A stretch of DNA of 64,000 bases from Paucibacter sp963740455 (GTDB taxonomy: Bacteria > Pseudomonadota > Gammaproteobacteria > Burkholderiales > Burkholderiaceae_C): NCBI GenBank assembly GCA_963740455.1, contig CAVUEF010000006.1:186001-250000 (forward strand), given 5' to 3'. The position numbers and the translations under genes were made by a program. The notes under the pieces were generated by a model that was given only the letters and a program-made list of their open reading frames with translations, did not search any database and was not told the DNA's origin. Below, in pieces: positions 1 through 7,678 of the stretch. How positions within the stretch are numbered: position 1 is the stretch's first letter; each line of letters starts with the position of its first letter.

Positions 1-1
1 G

Positions 2-389
2 CCGATCGACCAACTGGTCAGCGCTGCCCATCAGCGCTGGCGCATCGAGCGCGACTACCAGGACTTGAAGCAGGACTTCGGGCTGGGGCACTACGAGGGC
101 CGCGGCTGGCGAGGATTCCACCACCATGCCAGTCTGAGCATCGCAGCCTACGGGTTCCTAATGACGGAGCGACTCATTGCCGACAAGTCTGTCGGCGGCA
201 AAAAAAACTTCATCGAACGCCAAGTGCCTGCCCTTCCCAAGGATTTCATCCCCCGCGGCAGTCCTGCGTGCGCAGCGGCACGTGGACCATTCGATCACGA
301 CACTGCGACATCGGCTGAGTTACGTGTTGATCGCCCGCCTTGGGCAGTGTCCCTGCTGCGGCAGGGCAAGCGCAAAGCTACTCTTGTGA
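2..389 (+). pseudogene. IS701-like DDE transposase, 3' end, frameshifted
   Basis: This is the C-terminal part of a transposase cut by the left window edge. In the first frame it reads HQRWRIERDYQDLKQDFGLG, then GRGWRGFHHHA and AYGFL, the conserved C-terminal block around the last catalytic Glu in IS701-type DDE transposases. That frame continues to a stop at 397 with non-family sequence. From about 255-275 the family-like tail (RHVDHSITTLRHRL, then CPCCG near the end) lies in the next frame and stops at 387-389. A single-base insertion therefore separates the two parts. The copy is probably inactive unless the indel is a sequencing error. The family assignment is from memory of the motif; no ISfinder search was done. 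Confidence 0.75.
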
Positions 390-403
390 CACAGTAAGAC
401 TAA

Positions 404-564
404 GGCAACGCTGAACAAGTCCTCGCCGCGTGCTGCATCCCCGCAGCGGGCGGTCTGCGGCGTTGCAAATCCGCGCCATAGCTTGGGCTATGGCTGTGGT
501 TTGCGCCTTGCATCCCATCCCGCTGCGCGGCGCAGCCCATCGCCAGGACTTATTCAGCGTTGCC
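404..564. mobile_element. MITE-like element, 161 bp, with 20-bp terminal inverted repeats and CTAA duplication
   Basis: The ends match in inverted orientation at 19 of 20 positions: GGCAACGCTGAACAAGTCCT at 404-423 against the reverse complement of 545-564. CTAA flanks the element directly at 400-403 and 565-568, which is the YTAR type of target duplication made by the IS5 group of the IS5 family. The interior is itself an imperfect palindrome (for example CATAGC near 478 against GCTATG near 488), and there is no room for a transposase. The right-hand CTAA contains the stop codon of the neighbouring reductase gene, so the insertion kept that stop. Confidence 0.7.
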
Positions 565-1305
565 CTAAACCGTCATGCCGCCCGACACTTCGAGCACCGC
601 GCCGTTCACATAAGACGCCTCGTCGCTGGCCAGGAAGGCATAGACGTTGGCGATCTCGTCGGCGCGGCCCAGGCGGCGCAGCGGCACCTGGCTGCGCATA
701 TGGTCTAGCACTTTGTCGGGAATCGTGGCCAGGATGGGCGTCTCGACAAAGCCCGGCGCCACGGCGTTGACACGTATGCCCTTGGGCCCAAGCTCGCGGC
801 TCCATGTCTTGGTGAAACCGATCACGCCGAACTTGCTGGCAGCGTAATTGGTCTGTCCGAAATTTCCGTAAATGCCCACCACCGACGACGCGTTCAGGAT
901 CACGCCCGAACCCTGCGCCACCATCGTGTCGGCCACCGCCTGCGAGCAGTGGAAGACGCCGCGCAGGTTCACGTCGATGACGGCGTCGAACTGCTCGAGC
1001 GTCATTTTCTGCAGGCGCGCGTCCCTGGTGATGCCGGCGTTGTTCACCAGCACGTCGATGCGGCCGAACTGCGCCTTGACGGCCGCCACCATCGCGTCCA
1101 CCTGGGTGCGGTCGGTCACGCTGAGCGTGAAACCCAGCGCTTGCGCGCCGCTGGCCTGCAGCGCGGCCACCGCTTCGGCCACGGCCGCGGCTTTCACGTC
1201 GCACGCCACCACGATGGCACCCTCGGCGGCAAATTTGACTGCGGTGGCCAGGCCTATGCCCTGCGCGGCGCCGGTGATGATGCAAACCTTGTTCTGAAGT
1301 CTCAT
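565..1305 (-). CDS. SDR-family 3-oxoacyl-ACP / acetoacetyl-CoA reductase-like oxidoreductase
   Basis: This is a cytosolic short-chain dehydrogenase/reductase of 246 residues. It has the N-terminal cofactor motif TGAAQGIG, the NNAGITRD segment and the catalytic YAASKFG (Tyr-x3-Lys), plus the C-terminal VSGGM typical of FabG/PhbB-type NADPH reductases. It probably reduces a 3-oxoacyl thioester. Whether the carrier is ACP (fatty acid synthesis) or CoA (PHB synthesis) cannot be decided here. ATG at 1305 overlaps the stop of the upstream esterase gene as ATGA, which favours this start over the in-frame ATG at 1314. The TAG stop lies in the MITE target duplication. Confidence 0.85.
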   Translation of the reverse strand: MRLQNKVCIITGAAQGIGLATAVKFAAEGAIVVACDVKAAAVAEAVAALQASGAQALGFTLSVTDRTQVDAMVAAVKAQFGRIDVLVNNAGITRDARLQKMTLEQFDAVIDVNLRGVFHCSQAVADTMVAQGSGVILNASSVVGIYGNFGQTNYAASKFGVIGFTKTWSRELGPKGIRVNAVAPGFVETPILATIPDKVLDHMRSQVPLRRLGRADEIANVYAFLASDEASYVNGAVLEVSGGMTV

Positions 1306-1892
1306 GGGTTCCATTGCAGAAAGTCGATGATTTGGGGGAGGTGTTGATCGAAGTCCGACAAGCCGTGGTCGCTGCCGTCGAGCAGCAAGACCTGGCCCTG
1401 CTGGTAGCGCGACAGCATTTCACGCCAGTCCAGCACCTCGTCGCCCTTGGCGATGACGGCGAAATAGCGCTGAGGATCGGTCAGTGCGTGGCACTCCATG
1501 GCGCTCAATTCGTCGACGAATTCGGGCGCGAAGTAGAAATGTTCGTTCGGCTCATGCCAGAGGGCATGTTCGCCGACGTGACGGGAGAGATCGCGCGCCG
1601 GGTTGATGGCGGGATTGAGCAGCACGGCCGGGCAACCCAGCACTTCAGCCAGCACGGTGGCGTAGAAGCCGCCCAGCGAGCTGCCCATCACCGCCATGCG
1701 CTCGCGCGGCCAGCCGGCCACCAGGTCGCGCAGCAGCGCGAGCGTCTCGCGCGGCGAGGCCGGCAATTGCGGACACAGCCAATGGGTTTCGGGGCGATGC
1801 TCCTGCACCCAGCGCGCCATGCGCTGCGCCTTGGTCGAGCGTGGCGACGAGCGAAAACCGTGCAGGTACAAGAGGTGGGATGGAGCGTGCAT
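1302..1892 (-). CDS. YqiA/YcfP-type alpha/beta-hydrolase esterase
   Basis: This is a small esterase of about 196 residues. It begins MHAPSHLLYLHGFRSSP, where LYLHGF is the oxyanion-hole strand of the YqiA family. The nucleophile elbow is GSSLGG and the C-terminal catalytic His lies in DGSDHGLSDF. The family hydrolyses short acyl esters in the cytosol; the natural substrate is unknown. It overlaps the SDR gene by 4 nt, so the two are probably co-translated. The frame is open further upstream (to 1958), but homologues start near the chosen methionine. No clear Shine-Dalgarno was seen, so the start is uncertain. Confidence 0.8.
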   Translation of the reverse strand: MHAPSHLLYLHGFRSSPRSTKAQRMARWVQEHRPETHWLCPQLPASPRETLALLRDLVAGWPRERMAVMGSSLGGFYATVLAEVLGCPAVLLNPAINPARDLSRHVGEHALWHEPNEHFYFAPEFVDELSAMECHALTDPQRYFAVIAKGDEVLDWREMLSRYQQGQVLLLDGSDHGLSDFDQHLPQIIDFLQWNP

Positions 1893-2042
1893 CAATGTCG
1901 AGTTTAAGCCGCAGGGCATTTCGCTGAATGCATCCATCTGTGCTGTCGAATCGCTCAAATGCGCGATTCATGGGCAAGACAAACGCATCCGCTGCCTTTC
2001 CAGTCCGACACGCGGCCCTGGCATCAGCGCAGTCGAGATGGT

Positions 2043-2210
2043 TCAGCGCGCCGCCAGCGCCGTCAGCAGCTTGGCGTGGATGCCGCCCTCAGGTCATCAG
2101 GCCTGGGCGGCCAAGCTTTGCAGTAGCTTGTGGTGAATGCCGCCCTCAGGCCATCAGGCCTGGGCGGCCAAACTTTGCAATAGCTTGGTATGGATGCCGC
2201 CAAAACCGCC
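2043..2210 (-). repeat. Three tandem copies of the mpl 3' end
   Basis: Reading the minus strand, the last 57 bp of mpl (2154-2210, encoding GGIHTKLLQSLAAQA and its stop) are followed by a second copy (2097-2153, GGIHHKLLQSLAAQA, stop). A more diverged third copy follows (2043-2096, GGIHAKLLTALAAR, stop). Copy spacing is 57 and 54 bp, both multiples of three, so every copy stays in the mpl frame behind a stop codon. The outermost copy probably preserves the ancestral tail. Confidence 0.8.
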
Positions 2211-3521
2211 GTTGCTCATGCACAGCACATGGTCGCCGGGGCGTGCGATACCCACCACGGCCTGCACGAGGCGGTCGATGTCGGGGCGGACAATCGCCCG
2301 CTCGCCCATCGGGGCCAAGGCCTCGGCGGCGTCCCAGCTCAGCGCACCCTGGTGGCAGAACGCCAGATCGGCTTCTTCCAGCGCCCAGGGCAACTGCGCT
2401 TTCATTGCGCCCAACTTCATGGTGTTGGTGCGCGGCTCGAACACCGCCAGGATGCGCTGCCCGTGTCCGACTTTGCGACGCAGTCCGTCAATCGTCGTGT
2501 GTATCGCGGTCGGGTGATGGGCGAAGTCGTCATAGATCTTCACGCCCGCGGCCTCGCCGCTGAGCTCCATGCGCCTGCGCACGTTCTGAAACGTCGCCAG
2601 CGCCTGTGCTGATTGTTCGGGCGTCACGCCAACATGCTCGGCAGCGGCGATCGCGGCCAAGGCATTGAGCTGGTTGTGTTCGCCCAGCAGGCTCCATTCG
2701 ACACGGGCGACCTTCAGGCTGCCGCGCAGCACATCGAAGCTTTGCGGCTCGCCGCGTGCGCGCAAGGCGCCGCTCTCCTCCTTGCGCGGGCCGAAGCGAG
2801 CGACTTCGCTCCAGCAGCCGCGCATCAGCACGCGCGCCAGTGCCTCGTCGCGCGCATTCACCACCAGCCGGCCCTGGGACGGCACGGTGCGCACCAGGTG
2901 GTGGAACTGGGTCTCGATGGCGGCCAGGTCGGCAAAGATGTCAGCGTGGTCGAACTCGAGATTGTTCAGGACGGCGGTGCGCGGCCGGTAGTGCACGAAC
3001 TTGCTGCGCTTGTCGAAGAAGGCGGTGTCGTATTCATCGGCTTCGATGACGAAACACTGTCCTTCGCCGAGCCGCGCCGACACGCCAAAATTCTGCGGCA
3101 CCCCACCCACCAGAAAACCCGGCTTGAGCCCTGCGGATTCGAGCATCCAGGCCAGCATCGAGGTGACCGAGGTCTTGCCATGCGTGCCCGCCACCGCCAG
3201 CACGTGGCGTCCCTGCAAGACATGCTTGGCCAGCCATTGCGGACCGCTGGTGTAGGGGACGCCCGCGTCCAGAATGGTTTCGATCAAGGGATATTTTTCG
3301 CCGCGCGTGATCAGATTGCCGACCACGAACAGATCGGGCTTGAGCGCCATCTGTTCGACGCCGAAGCCTTCGATCAAATCGATGCCCAGGCTGCGCAGCT
3401 GATCGCTCATCGGCGGATAGACATTGGCGTCGCAGCCGGTGACGCGGTGGCCCGCTTCGCGGGCGAGCACGGCCAGGCCGCCCATGAAGGTACCGCAAAT
3501 GCCGAGGATATGAATGTGCAT
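2154..3521 (-). CDS. mpl: UDP-N-acetylmuramate:L-alanyl-gamma-D-glutamyl-meso-diaminopimelate ligase
   Basis: Mpl recycles the murein tripeptide by joining it to UDP-MurNAc in the cytosol, feeding cell-wall turnover products back into peptidoglycan synthesis. The 455-residue protein has the usual family length. It carries the Mur-ligase P-loop GTHGKTS at residues 112-118, the Mpl-type GGVPQNFGVSARLG, the central EADEYDTAFFDKRSKF and LNNLEFDHADIF blocks, and the C-terminal SNGGFGG. ATG at 3521 has GGAG about 13 nt upstream. It follows hemL on the same strand after 56 bp containing a strong palindrome. Its 3' end is tandemly duplicated beyond the stop. Confidence 0.95.
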   Translation of the reverse strand: MHIHILGICGTFMGGLAVLAREAGHRVTGCDANVYPPMSDQLRSLGIDLIEGFGVEQMALKPDLFVVGNLITRGEKYPLIETILDAGVPYTSGPQWLAKHVLQGRHVLAVAGTHGKTSVTSMLAWMLESAGLKPGFLVGGVPQNFGVSARLGEGQCFVIEADEYDTAFFDKRSKFVHYRPRTAVLNNLEFDHADIFADLAAIETQFHHLVRTVPSQGRLVVNARDEALARVLMRGCWSEVARFGPRKEESGALRARGEPQSFDVLRGSLKVARVEWSLLGEHNQLNALAAIAAAEHVGVTPEQSAQALATFQNVRRRMELSGEAAGVKIYDDFAHHPTAIHTTIDGLRRKVGHGQRILAVFEPRTNTMKLGAMKAQLPWALEEADLAFCHQGALSWDAAEALAPMGERAIVRPDIDRLVQAVVGIARPGDHVLCMSNGGFGGIHTKLLQSLAAQA

Positions 3522-3538
3522 GGAAGCTTGCTCCGGAC

Positions 3539-3560
3539 GCGCCCGGACCGGTCCGGGCGC
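3539..3560. repeat. 22-bp perfect palindrome between hemL and mpl
   Basis: The half GCGCCCGGACC is followed directly by its exact reverse complement. It sits in the 56-bp gap between the hemL stop (3578) and mpl start (3521), both transcribed on the minus strand. There is no T-run, so a simple Rho-independent terminator is unlikely. An RNA-processing or attenuation hairpin, or a protein site, is possible. Confidence 0.7.
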
Positions 3561-3577
3561 TCCGTCGGTGGGACGAA

Positions 3578-4876
3578 TCAGCGCAGAGCCGCGCGGGCTG
3601 CGCTCAAGGTGGCGTCGAGGTCGGCGTCGCTGTGCGCGGCGCTCACAAAGCCGGCTTCATACAAAGCCGGCGCCAGATAGATGCCACGCTCCAGCATGCC
3701 GTGAAAGAAGCGGTTGAAGCGTTCCTTGTCGGTCGTCATCACCACGCCGTAGTTCTGCGGCAACTCGCTCATCAGGAAGAAGCCGAACATGCCGCCCTCA
3801 GAGTCGGCGCTGAAGGCGACGCCGTTTTCCTTGGCGACGCCCTTCAAGCCATCGACCAGGCTGCGCGTCTTGGCGCCGAGAGCTTCGAAAAAACCCGGCT
3901 TGCTGATCTCGCGCAGCGTCGCTAAGCCGCAGGCGGTGGCGACCGGATTGCCGCTCAGCGTACCGGCCTGATAGACGGTGCCCTGCGGCGCAAGCAGGCT
4001 CATGATGTCGCGGCTCGCGCCAAAGGCGGCCAGCGGCATGCCCCCGCCAATCACCTTGCCGAACACGCTCATGTCGGGCTTGAAGCCCGGGATCAGCCTG
4101 GCGTAATGCGCTTGAGCGCCGCCGAGCGCAACGCGGAACCCCGTCATCACCTCGTCGAACACCAGCAGCGCGCCATACTCGGTGCACAGCTCGCGCAAGC
4201 GCTTGATGAAAGGGACTGAGGCGCGCACAAAGTTCATATTGCCGGCAATCGGCTCGATCATCACGCAGGCGAGCTCCTTGCCATGCAGGACGAAGGCTTC
4301 TTCGAGCTGGGCCAGGTTGTTGTACTCGAGCACCAGCGTGTGCTGGACCACCTCGGGCGGCACGCCGGCGCTGGTCGGGTTGCCGAAGGTGGCAAGACCC
4401 GACCCCGCCTTGACGAGCAGGGCGTCAGCGTGGCCGTGATAGCAGCCCTCGAACTTGATCAGCTTGGCGCGACCGGTGGCGCCGCGTGCCAAGCGGATCG
4501 CGCTCATCGCCGCCTCGGTGCCCGAGCTGACCAGGCGCACTTGCTGCATGGACGGCACCAGCGCCAGGATGGCTTCCGCCAGCTCCACTTCGCGCTCGGT
4601 CGGCGCGCCAAAGGAGAAACCTTCGACCGCAGCCTTTTGCACCGCCTCCAGCACCGCCGGGTGGCCGTGGCCCAGAATCATCGGCCCCCAGGAACCGATG
4701 TAGTCGACATAGCGCTTGCCATTCGCGTCGAAGATATGCGCGCCCTGGCCACGCGTGATGAAGCGTGGCGTGCCACCCACCGCGCGAAAGGCGCGCACCG
4801 GCGAGTTCACGCCTCCGGGGATGACACGCTGCGCGCGCTCGAACAGGATCTGGTTCTTGTCGATTTCAGTGGACAC
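3578..4876 (-). CDS. hemL: Glutamate-1-semialdehyde 2,1-aminomutase
   Basis: HemL is the PLP enzyme that turns glutamate-1-semialdehyde into 5-aminolevulinate, the C5 entry into tetrapyrrole synthesis. The 432 residues match the family. Visible are FERAQRVIPGGVNSPVRAF, GSWGPMILGHGHP, the PLP-phosphate region SSGTEAAMSAIRLARG, FDEVMTGFR, and the PLP lysine in VFGKVIGGGMP at about residue 274. The start is taken as GTG at 4876, with GGAG about 10 nt upstream and the first residues STEIDKNQ. The frame runs far upstream as an overlap with thiD, but that part is not HemL-like. The two genes overlap by 11 nt. Confidence 0.95.
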   Translation of the reverse strand: MSTEIDKNQILFERAQRVIPGGVNSPVRAFRAVGGTPRFITRGQGAHIFDANGKRYVDYIGSWGPMILGHGHPAVLEAVQKAAVEGFSFGAPTEREVELAEAILALVPSMQQVRLVSSGTEAAMSAIRLARGATGRAKLIKFEGCYHGHADALLVKAGSGLATFGNPTSAGVPPEVVQHTLVLEYNNLAQLEEAFVLHGKELACVMIEPIAGNMNFVRASVPFIKRLRELCTEYGALLVFDEVMTGFRVALGGAQAHYARLIPGFKPDMSVFGKVIGGGMPLAAFGASRDIMSLLAPQGTVYQAGTLSGNPVATACGLATLREISKPGFFEALGAKTRSLVDGLKGVAKENGVAFSADSEGGMFGFFLMSELPQNYGVVMTTDKERFNRFFHGMLERGIYLAPALYEAGFVSAAHSDADLDATLSAARAALR

Positions 4877-5792
4877 GGTGCGGGGCTCCAGTGGTTTTGT
4901 CAAAGTTGGATTCTTCTTGGTCTGCCTCTTCGTCTTCATTGGGCGGCAAGGCCCAGAAGAAGCGGTCGGGCACGACATTGCCCATGCCTGGCCTGAAGCC
5001 GGCATCGAGCGCCTGATCGAGAAACGAGAGGGCTTCGCTGACGGCCATATGCGGCTCGGTGCCGACCGCCAGCAGCGCTGCCAGCGCGGCCGACAAGGTG
5101 TCGCCCGCGCCAATGAAATTGACGTCGAAACGCTCGAATTTCTCGCCCGCAATCGCGCCTTGCGCGGTGGCCAGCACATTGTCGACAAAGTGCTCGGGCA
5201 GGCTCATGCCGGTGACCAGCACCTGCGCGGCGCCGTGCTCGGCGGCCGCCACCGCCAGCTCGCGTGGCGAAGCGGGCCGCTCCAGTTCCCACTCGGGCAG
5301 CAGCAAGTCGGTGAGGGTCTTGTGATTGCCCACCAGCATCTTGGTCTGCGGCAAGATCAGGTCGCGAAAGGCCTCGCTGTAGCTTTGCTGCTGTTCCTCG
5401 TCGAGCCACGACAGATCCGGCATATAGGCCACCAGCGGCACCTCGGGATAGTCGCTCAGCACTTCGGCCACTGCGCTCACGCCCTCGGCGCTGCCCAGGA
5501 AGCCGACCTTCCAGGCCGAGATCGTGACGTCTTCGAGAATGCCGCGCGCCTGGTCGGCAATGATCTCGGCGTCCAGCACATGCTGGTCGAACACCTCGGC
5601 GGTGTCGCGCAGCACGATGGCGGTGACGACGGGCAGGCCGTGCGCGCCCATCGCCGCGATGGTGGCGATGTCACCGGCCAGGCCGCCGGCGCCGCTCGGA
5701 TCATTGGCGTTGAACGTCATCACGCATGCCGGGGCCGGTGACTCCTGGCTGTCGACCGGAGTGCTGATGACGGGAGATTCAGTGGTGCTCAT
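4866..5792 (-). CDS. thiD: Hydroxymethylpyrimidine/phosphomethylpyrimidine kinase
   Basis: ThiD phosphorylates HMP and then HMP-P to make the pyrimidine half of thiamine. The 308-residue protein shows the ribokinase-fold features of the family: N-terminal NANDPSGAGGLAGD, AMGAHGLPVVTAI, and the anion hole with catalytic Asp in NFIGAGDTLSAAL. It is slightly longer than usual because of a Ser/Thr/Pro-rich N-terminus and an acidic tail. That acidic tail is coded where the gene runs into hemL. It is the first gene of a minus-strand thiD-hemL-(mpl) run and is transcribed away from the rubredoxin gene. Confidence 0.9.
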   Translation of the reverse strand: MSTTESPVISTPVDSQESPAPACVMTFNANDPSGAGGLAGDIATIAAMGAHGLPVVTAIVLRDTAEVFDQHVLDAEIIADQARGILEDVTISAWKVGFLGSAEGVSAVAEVLSDYPEVPLVAYMPDLSWLDEEQQQSYSEAFRDLILPQTKMLVGNHKTLTDLLLPEWELERPASPRELAVAAAEHGAAQVLVTGMSLPEHFVDNVLATAQGAIAGEKFERFDVNFIGAGDTLSAALAALLAVGTEPHMAVSEALSFLDQALDAGFRPGMGNVVPDRFFWALPPNEDEEADQEESNFDKTTGAPHRVH

Positions 5793-5991
5793 GGCAATAG
5801 GCGGCGCGTGGCCAGGTAGGCTTGTGGGGCGAGGCCGGGCAGGTCGCTGGGTTGGATGTAACTAAAAAGCGCAAATGAGCAATGTTCGACATATCGGTGC
5901 TCTATGTTGTGTGGGCACCCGCACGAACGACTGGTTTTCCAATCGACGTGGCTACAATCTTTCCCATTGTAGTTAAGACCCCAGAGACACT

Positions 5992-6165
5992 GTGAGCGAA
6001 TCGATTACCTGGATGTGCCTTATCTGCGGTTGGATTTACGACGAGGCGCTGGGTGATGTCGAGCATGGCATCAAACCGGGCACGCCATGGGCTGATATTC
6101 CGATGAACTGGACCTGTCCCGAGTGCGGTGCACGTAAGGAAGATTTCGAGATGGTTCGCATTTGA
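5992..6165 (+). CDS. Rubredoxin
   Basis: This small electron carrier of 57 residues has two CxxC iron ligand pairs, MCLICGWIYDEA and TCPECGARKEDFE. Between them lies the family spacing with GIKPGTPWADIPMNW. It starts at GTG 5992 with a weak AGAG 7-10 nt upstream and ends with TGA at 6163-6165. A TACAAT hexamer at 5953-5958 could be its -10 box, though no convincing -35 was found. A rubredoxin between thiD and the pil chemosensory genes is a recurring betaproteobacterial arrangement. The redox partner is unknown. Confidence 0.95.
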   Translation: MSESITWMCLICGWIYDEALGDVEHGIKPGTPWADIPMNWTCPECGARKEDFEMVRI

Positions 6166-6202
6166 CGCAAGGCCTTGCTGCGCGTCACCAGGAGAACGAC
6201 AC

Positions 6203-6601
6203 TTGAGTTCCGCAGCCCCGAGCGACAGCTTGACCACCAAAGTGCTGGTGATCGACGACAGCAACACGATTCGTCGCAGTGCCGAGATATTCCTGAAGCA
6301 GGGTGGCTACGACGTGGTGCTGGCCGAGGACGGCTTCGATGCCCTGGCCAAGGTCGATGACCACCATCCCGATCTGGTGTTTTGCGACATCCTGATGCCG
6401 AGGCTGGATGGTTATCAGACCTGCGCCATCATCAAACGCAATCCGCGTTTCTCAGCCGTGCCGGTGGTCATGCTGTCATCCAAGGACGGACTGTTCGACA
6501 AGGCGCGTGGTCGCATGGTGGGCGCGCAGGACTATCTCACCAAGCCCTTCACCAAAGACCAACTGCTTGAAGCGGTGCTCAAGCATCGGCGGCAGCCATG
6601 A
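6203..6601 (+). CDS. pilG: Twitching-motility response regulator PilG
   Basis: This is a single-domain CheY-like receiver of 132 residues. It has the acidic pair in VLVIDDSNTIRR, the phospho-acceptor Asp at residue 62 (FCDILMPRLDG), and the conserved Lys in YLTKPFTK. In type IV pilus chemosensory systems, PilG is phosphorylated by ChpA and promotes pilus extension. The start is TTG at 6203 with GGAG at 6191-6194; the open frame extends upstream over rubredoxin without homology. It begins the pilG-pilH-pilI-pilJ-chpA run, and that order identifies it. Confidence 0.92.
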   Translation: MSSAAPSDSLTTKVLVIDDSNTIRRSAEIFLKQGGYDVVLAEDGFDALAKVDDHHPDLVFCDILMPRLDGYQTCAIIKRNPRFSAVPVVMLSSKDGLFDKARGRMVGAQDYLTKPFTKDQLLEAVLKHRRQP

Positions 6602-6650
6602 GTCGCGGCTGGCTTGGCGCCGGGGCCGATTGATTCTGATAGAGACCGAA

Positions 6651-7016
6651 ATGGGTATCCACAAGATTTTGCTGGTTGACGACTCCAAGACCGAGTTGCA
6701 CTACCTGACCGACATGCTCGGCAAGCGAGGCTTCAGCGTGCGCACGGCAATGAACGGCGACGAGGCGATGCGCCGCCTCGAAGAAGAAGTGCCCGAACTG
6801 ATTCTGATGGACGTGGTGATGCCTGGACAAAACGGTTTCCAGCTGACCCGATCGATCACGCGCGACCCGCGCTACTCGCATATACCGGTCATCATGTGCA
6901 CCAGCAAGAATCAGGAGACCGACAAGGTCTGGGGCATGCGACAGGGCGCGCGTGACTATGTTGTCAAGCCGGTCAAAGCCGAAGACCTGCTGGGCAAGAT
7001 CAAGGCCCTGGAATGA
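6651..7016 (+). CDS. pilH: Twitching-motility response regulator PilH
   Basis: This is a CheY-like receiver of 121 residues beginning MGIHKILLVDDSKTE. The phospho-acceptor Asp is at residue 54 (LILMDVVMPGQNGF) and the Lys lies in YVVKPVK. PilH is the second output regulator of the Pil-Chp system and is thought to act as a phosphate sink or promote retraction. ATG at 6651 lies 49 nt after pilG, and the sequence upstream of it in this frame belongs to pilG's alternative frame. PilG and PilH are told apart mainly by gene order. Confidence 0.92.
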   Translation: MGIHKILLVDDSKTELHYLTDMLGKRGFSVRTAMNGDEAMRRLEEEVPELILMDVVMPGQNGFQLTRSITRDPRYSHIPVIMCTSKNQETDKVWGMRQGARDYVVKPVKAEDLLGKIKALE

Positions 7017-7086
7017 CCGCGCGCGTACGCCAGAGCGACCGCGCATGACTTTGCTTCAGCCCCACAGACTCAAGCCCTGACGCCCT

Positions 7087-7608
7087 ATGTCCAACAAGGA
7101 AGCACTGCGCGAACTTCAGCATCGATTGGCCGAGCGCATGAAAGCCGTGCGCACGCAAGCGCCGGGGAGTTCCTGGCTGGCGGTGGAGTGCGCGGGGCAT
7201 GGTTTCTTGCTCTCGCTGCAACAGGCGGGCGAGATTTTCGCGCCGCCCGCCATCACGCCGGTGCCACACACGCAAAGCTGGCTGGCTGGCGTGGCCAATC
7301 TTCGGGGAGGCTTGTACGCGGTGGTCGACCTGGCCGGTTTTCTGGGCTTGCGCGGGCAGACAGTGCGCGGCGATCAGAGCCGGCTGGTGGTGCTCAACCC
7401 GAAGCTCGATATCAACAGCGCGCTGCTGGTGGATCGACTCGCGGGCCTGCGCAACAGCGACGAATTGAGCGACGTTCTCGACGAAGATGCGGGCCCGGTG
7501 CCGCAGTTTGTCGGGGCGCGGCGGCGCGACGGGCAGGGCCGGGTGTGGCAGGAATTGAACCTGCAGGCGCTGGTGTTGGACGAACAATTCCTGAGCATTG
7601 TCAGTTGA
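7087..7608 (+). CDS. pilI: CheW-like adaptor PilI
   Basis: This is a 173-residue CheW-domain protein that should couple the receptor PilJ to the kinase ChpA at the inner membrane. The core shows GFLLSLQQAGEIFAPPAI, WLAGVANLRGGLYAVVDLAG and VVLNPKLDINSALLVDRLAG, the standard pattern of CheW/PilI proteins. It lies 70 nt after pilH and 70 nt before pilJ. Confidence 0.92.
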   Translation: MSNKEALRELQHRLAERMKAVRTQAPGSSWLAVECAGHGFLLSLQQAGEIFAPPAITPVPHTQSWLAGVANLRGGLYAVVDLAGFLGLRGQTVRGDQSRLVVLNPKLDINSALLVDRLAGLRNSDELSDVLDEDAGPVPQFVGARRRDGQGRVWQELNLQALVLDEQFLSIVS

Positions 7609-7678
7609 TGCATTGGCGTCGACGCAGGCCGGGCGGGTCGCAAGACCATGACGACAAGCAAGCACGCACGAGGGTGAC

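Noticed and set aside
554..1423. Alternative longer frame over the SDR reductase
   Set aside because: It lies in a different frame from the TGAAQGIG/YAASK reductase and its product is Arg/Gly-rich without motifs.
4877..5188. N-terminal extension of HemL by about 104 residues
   Set aside because: It overlaps thiD out of frame, has no homology, and GTG 4876 with GGAG gives the normal HemL length.
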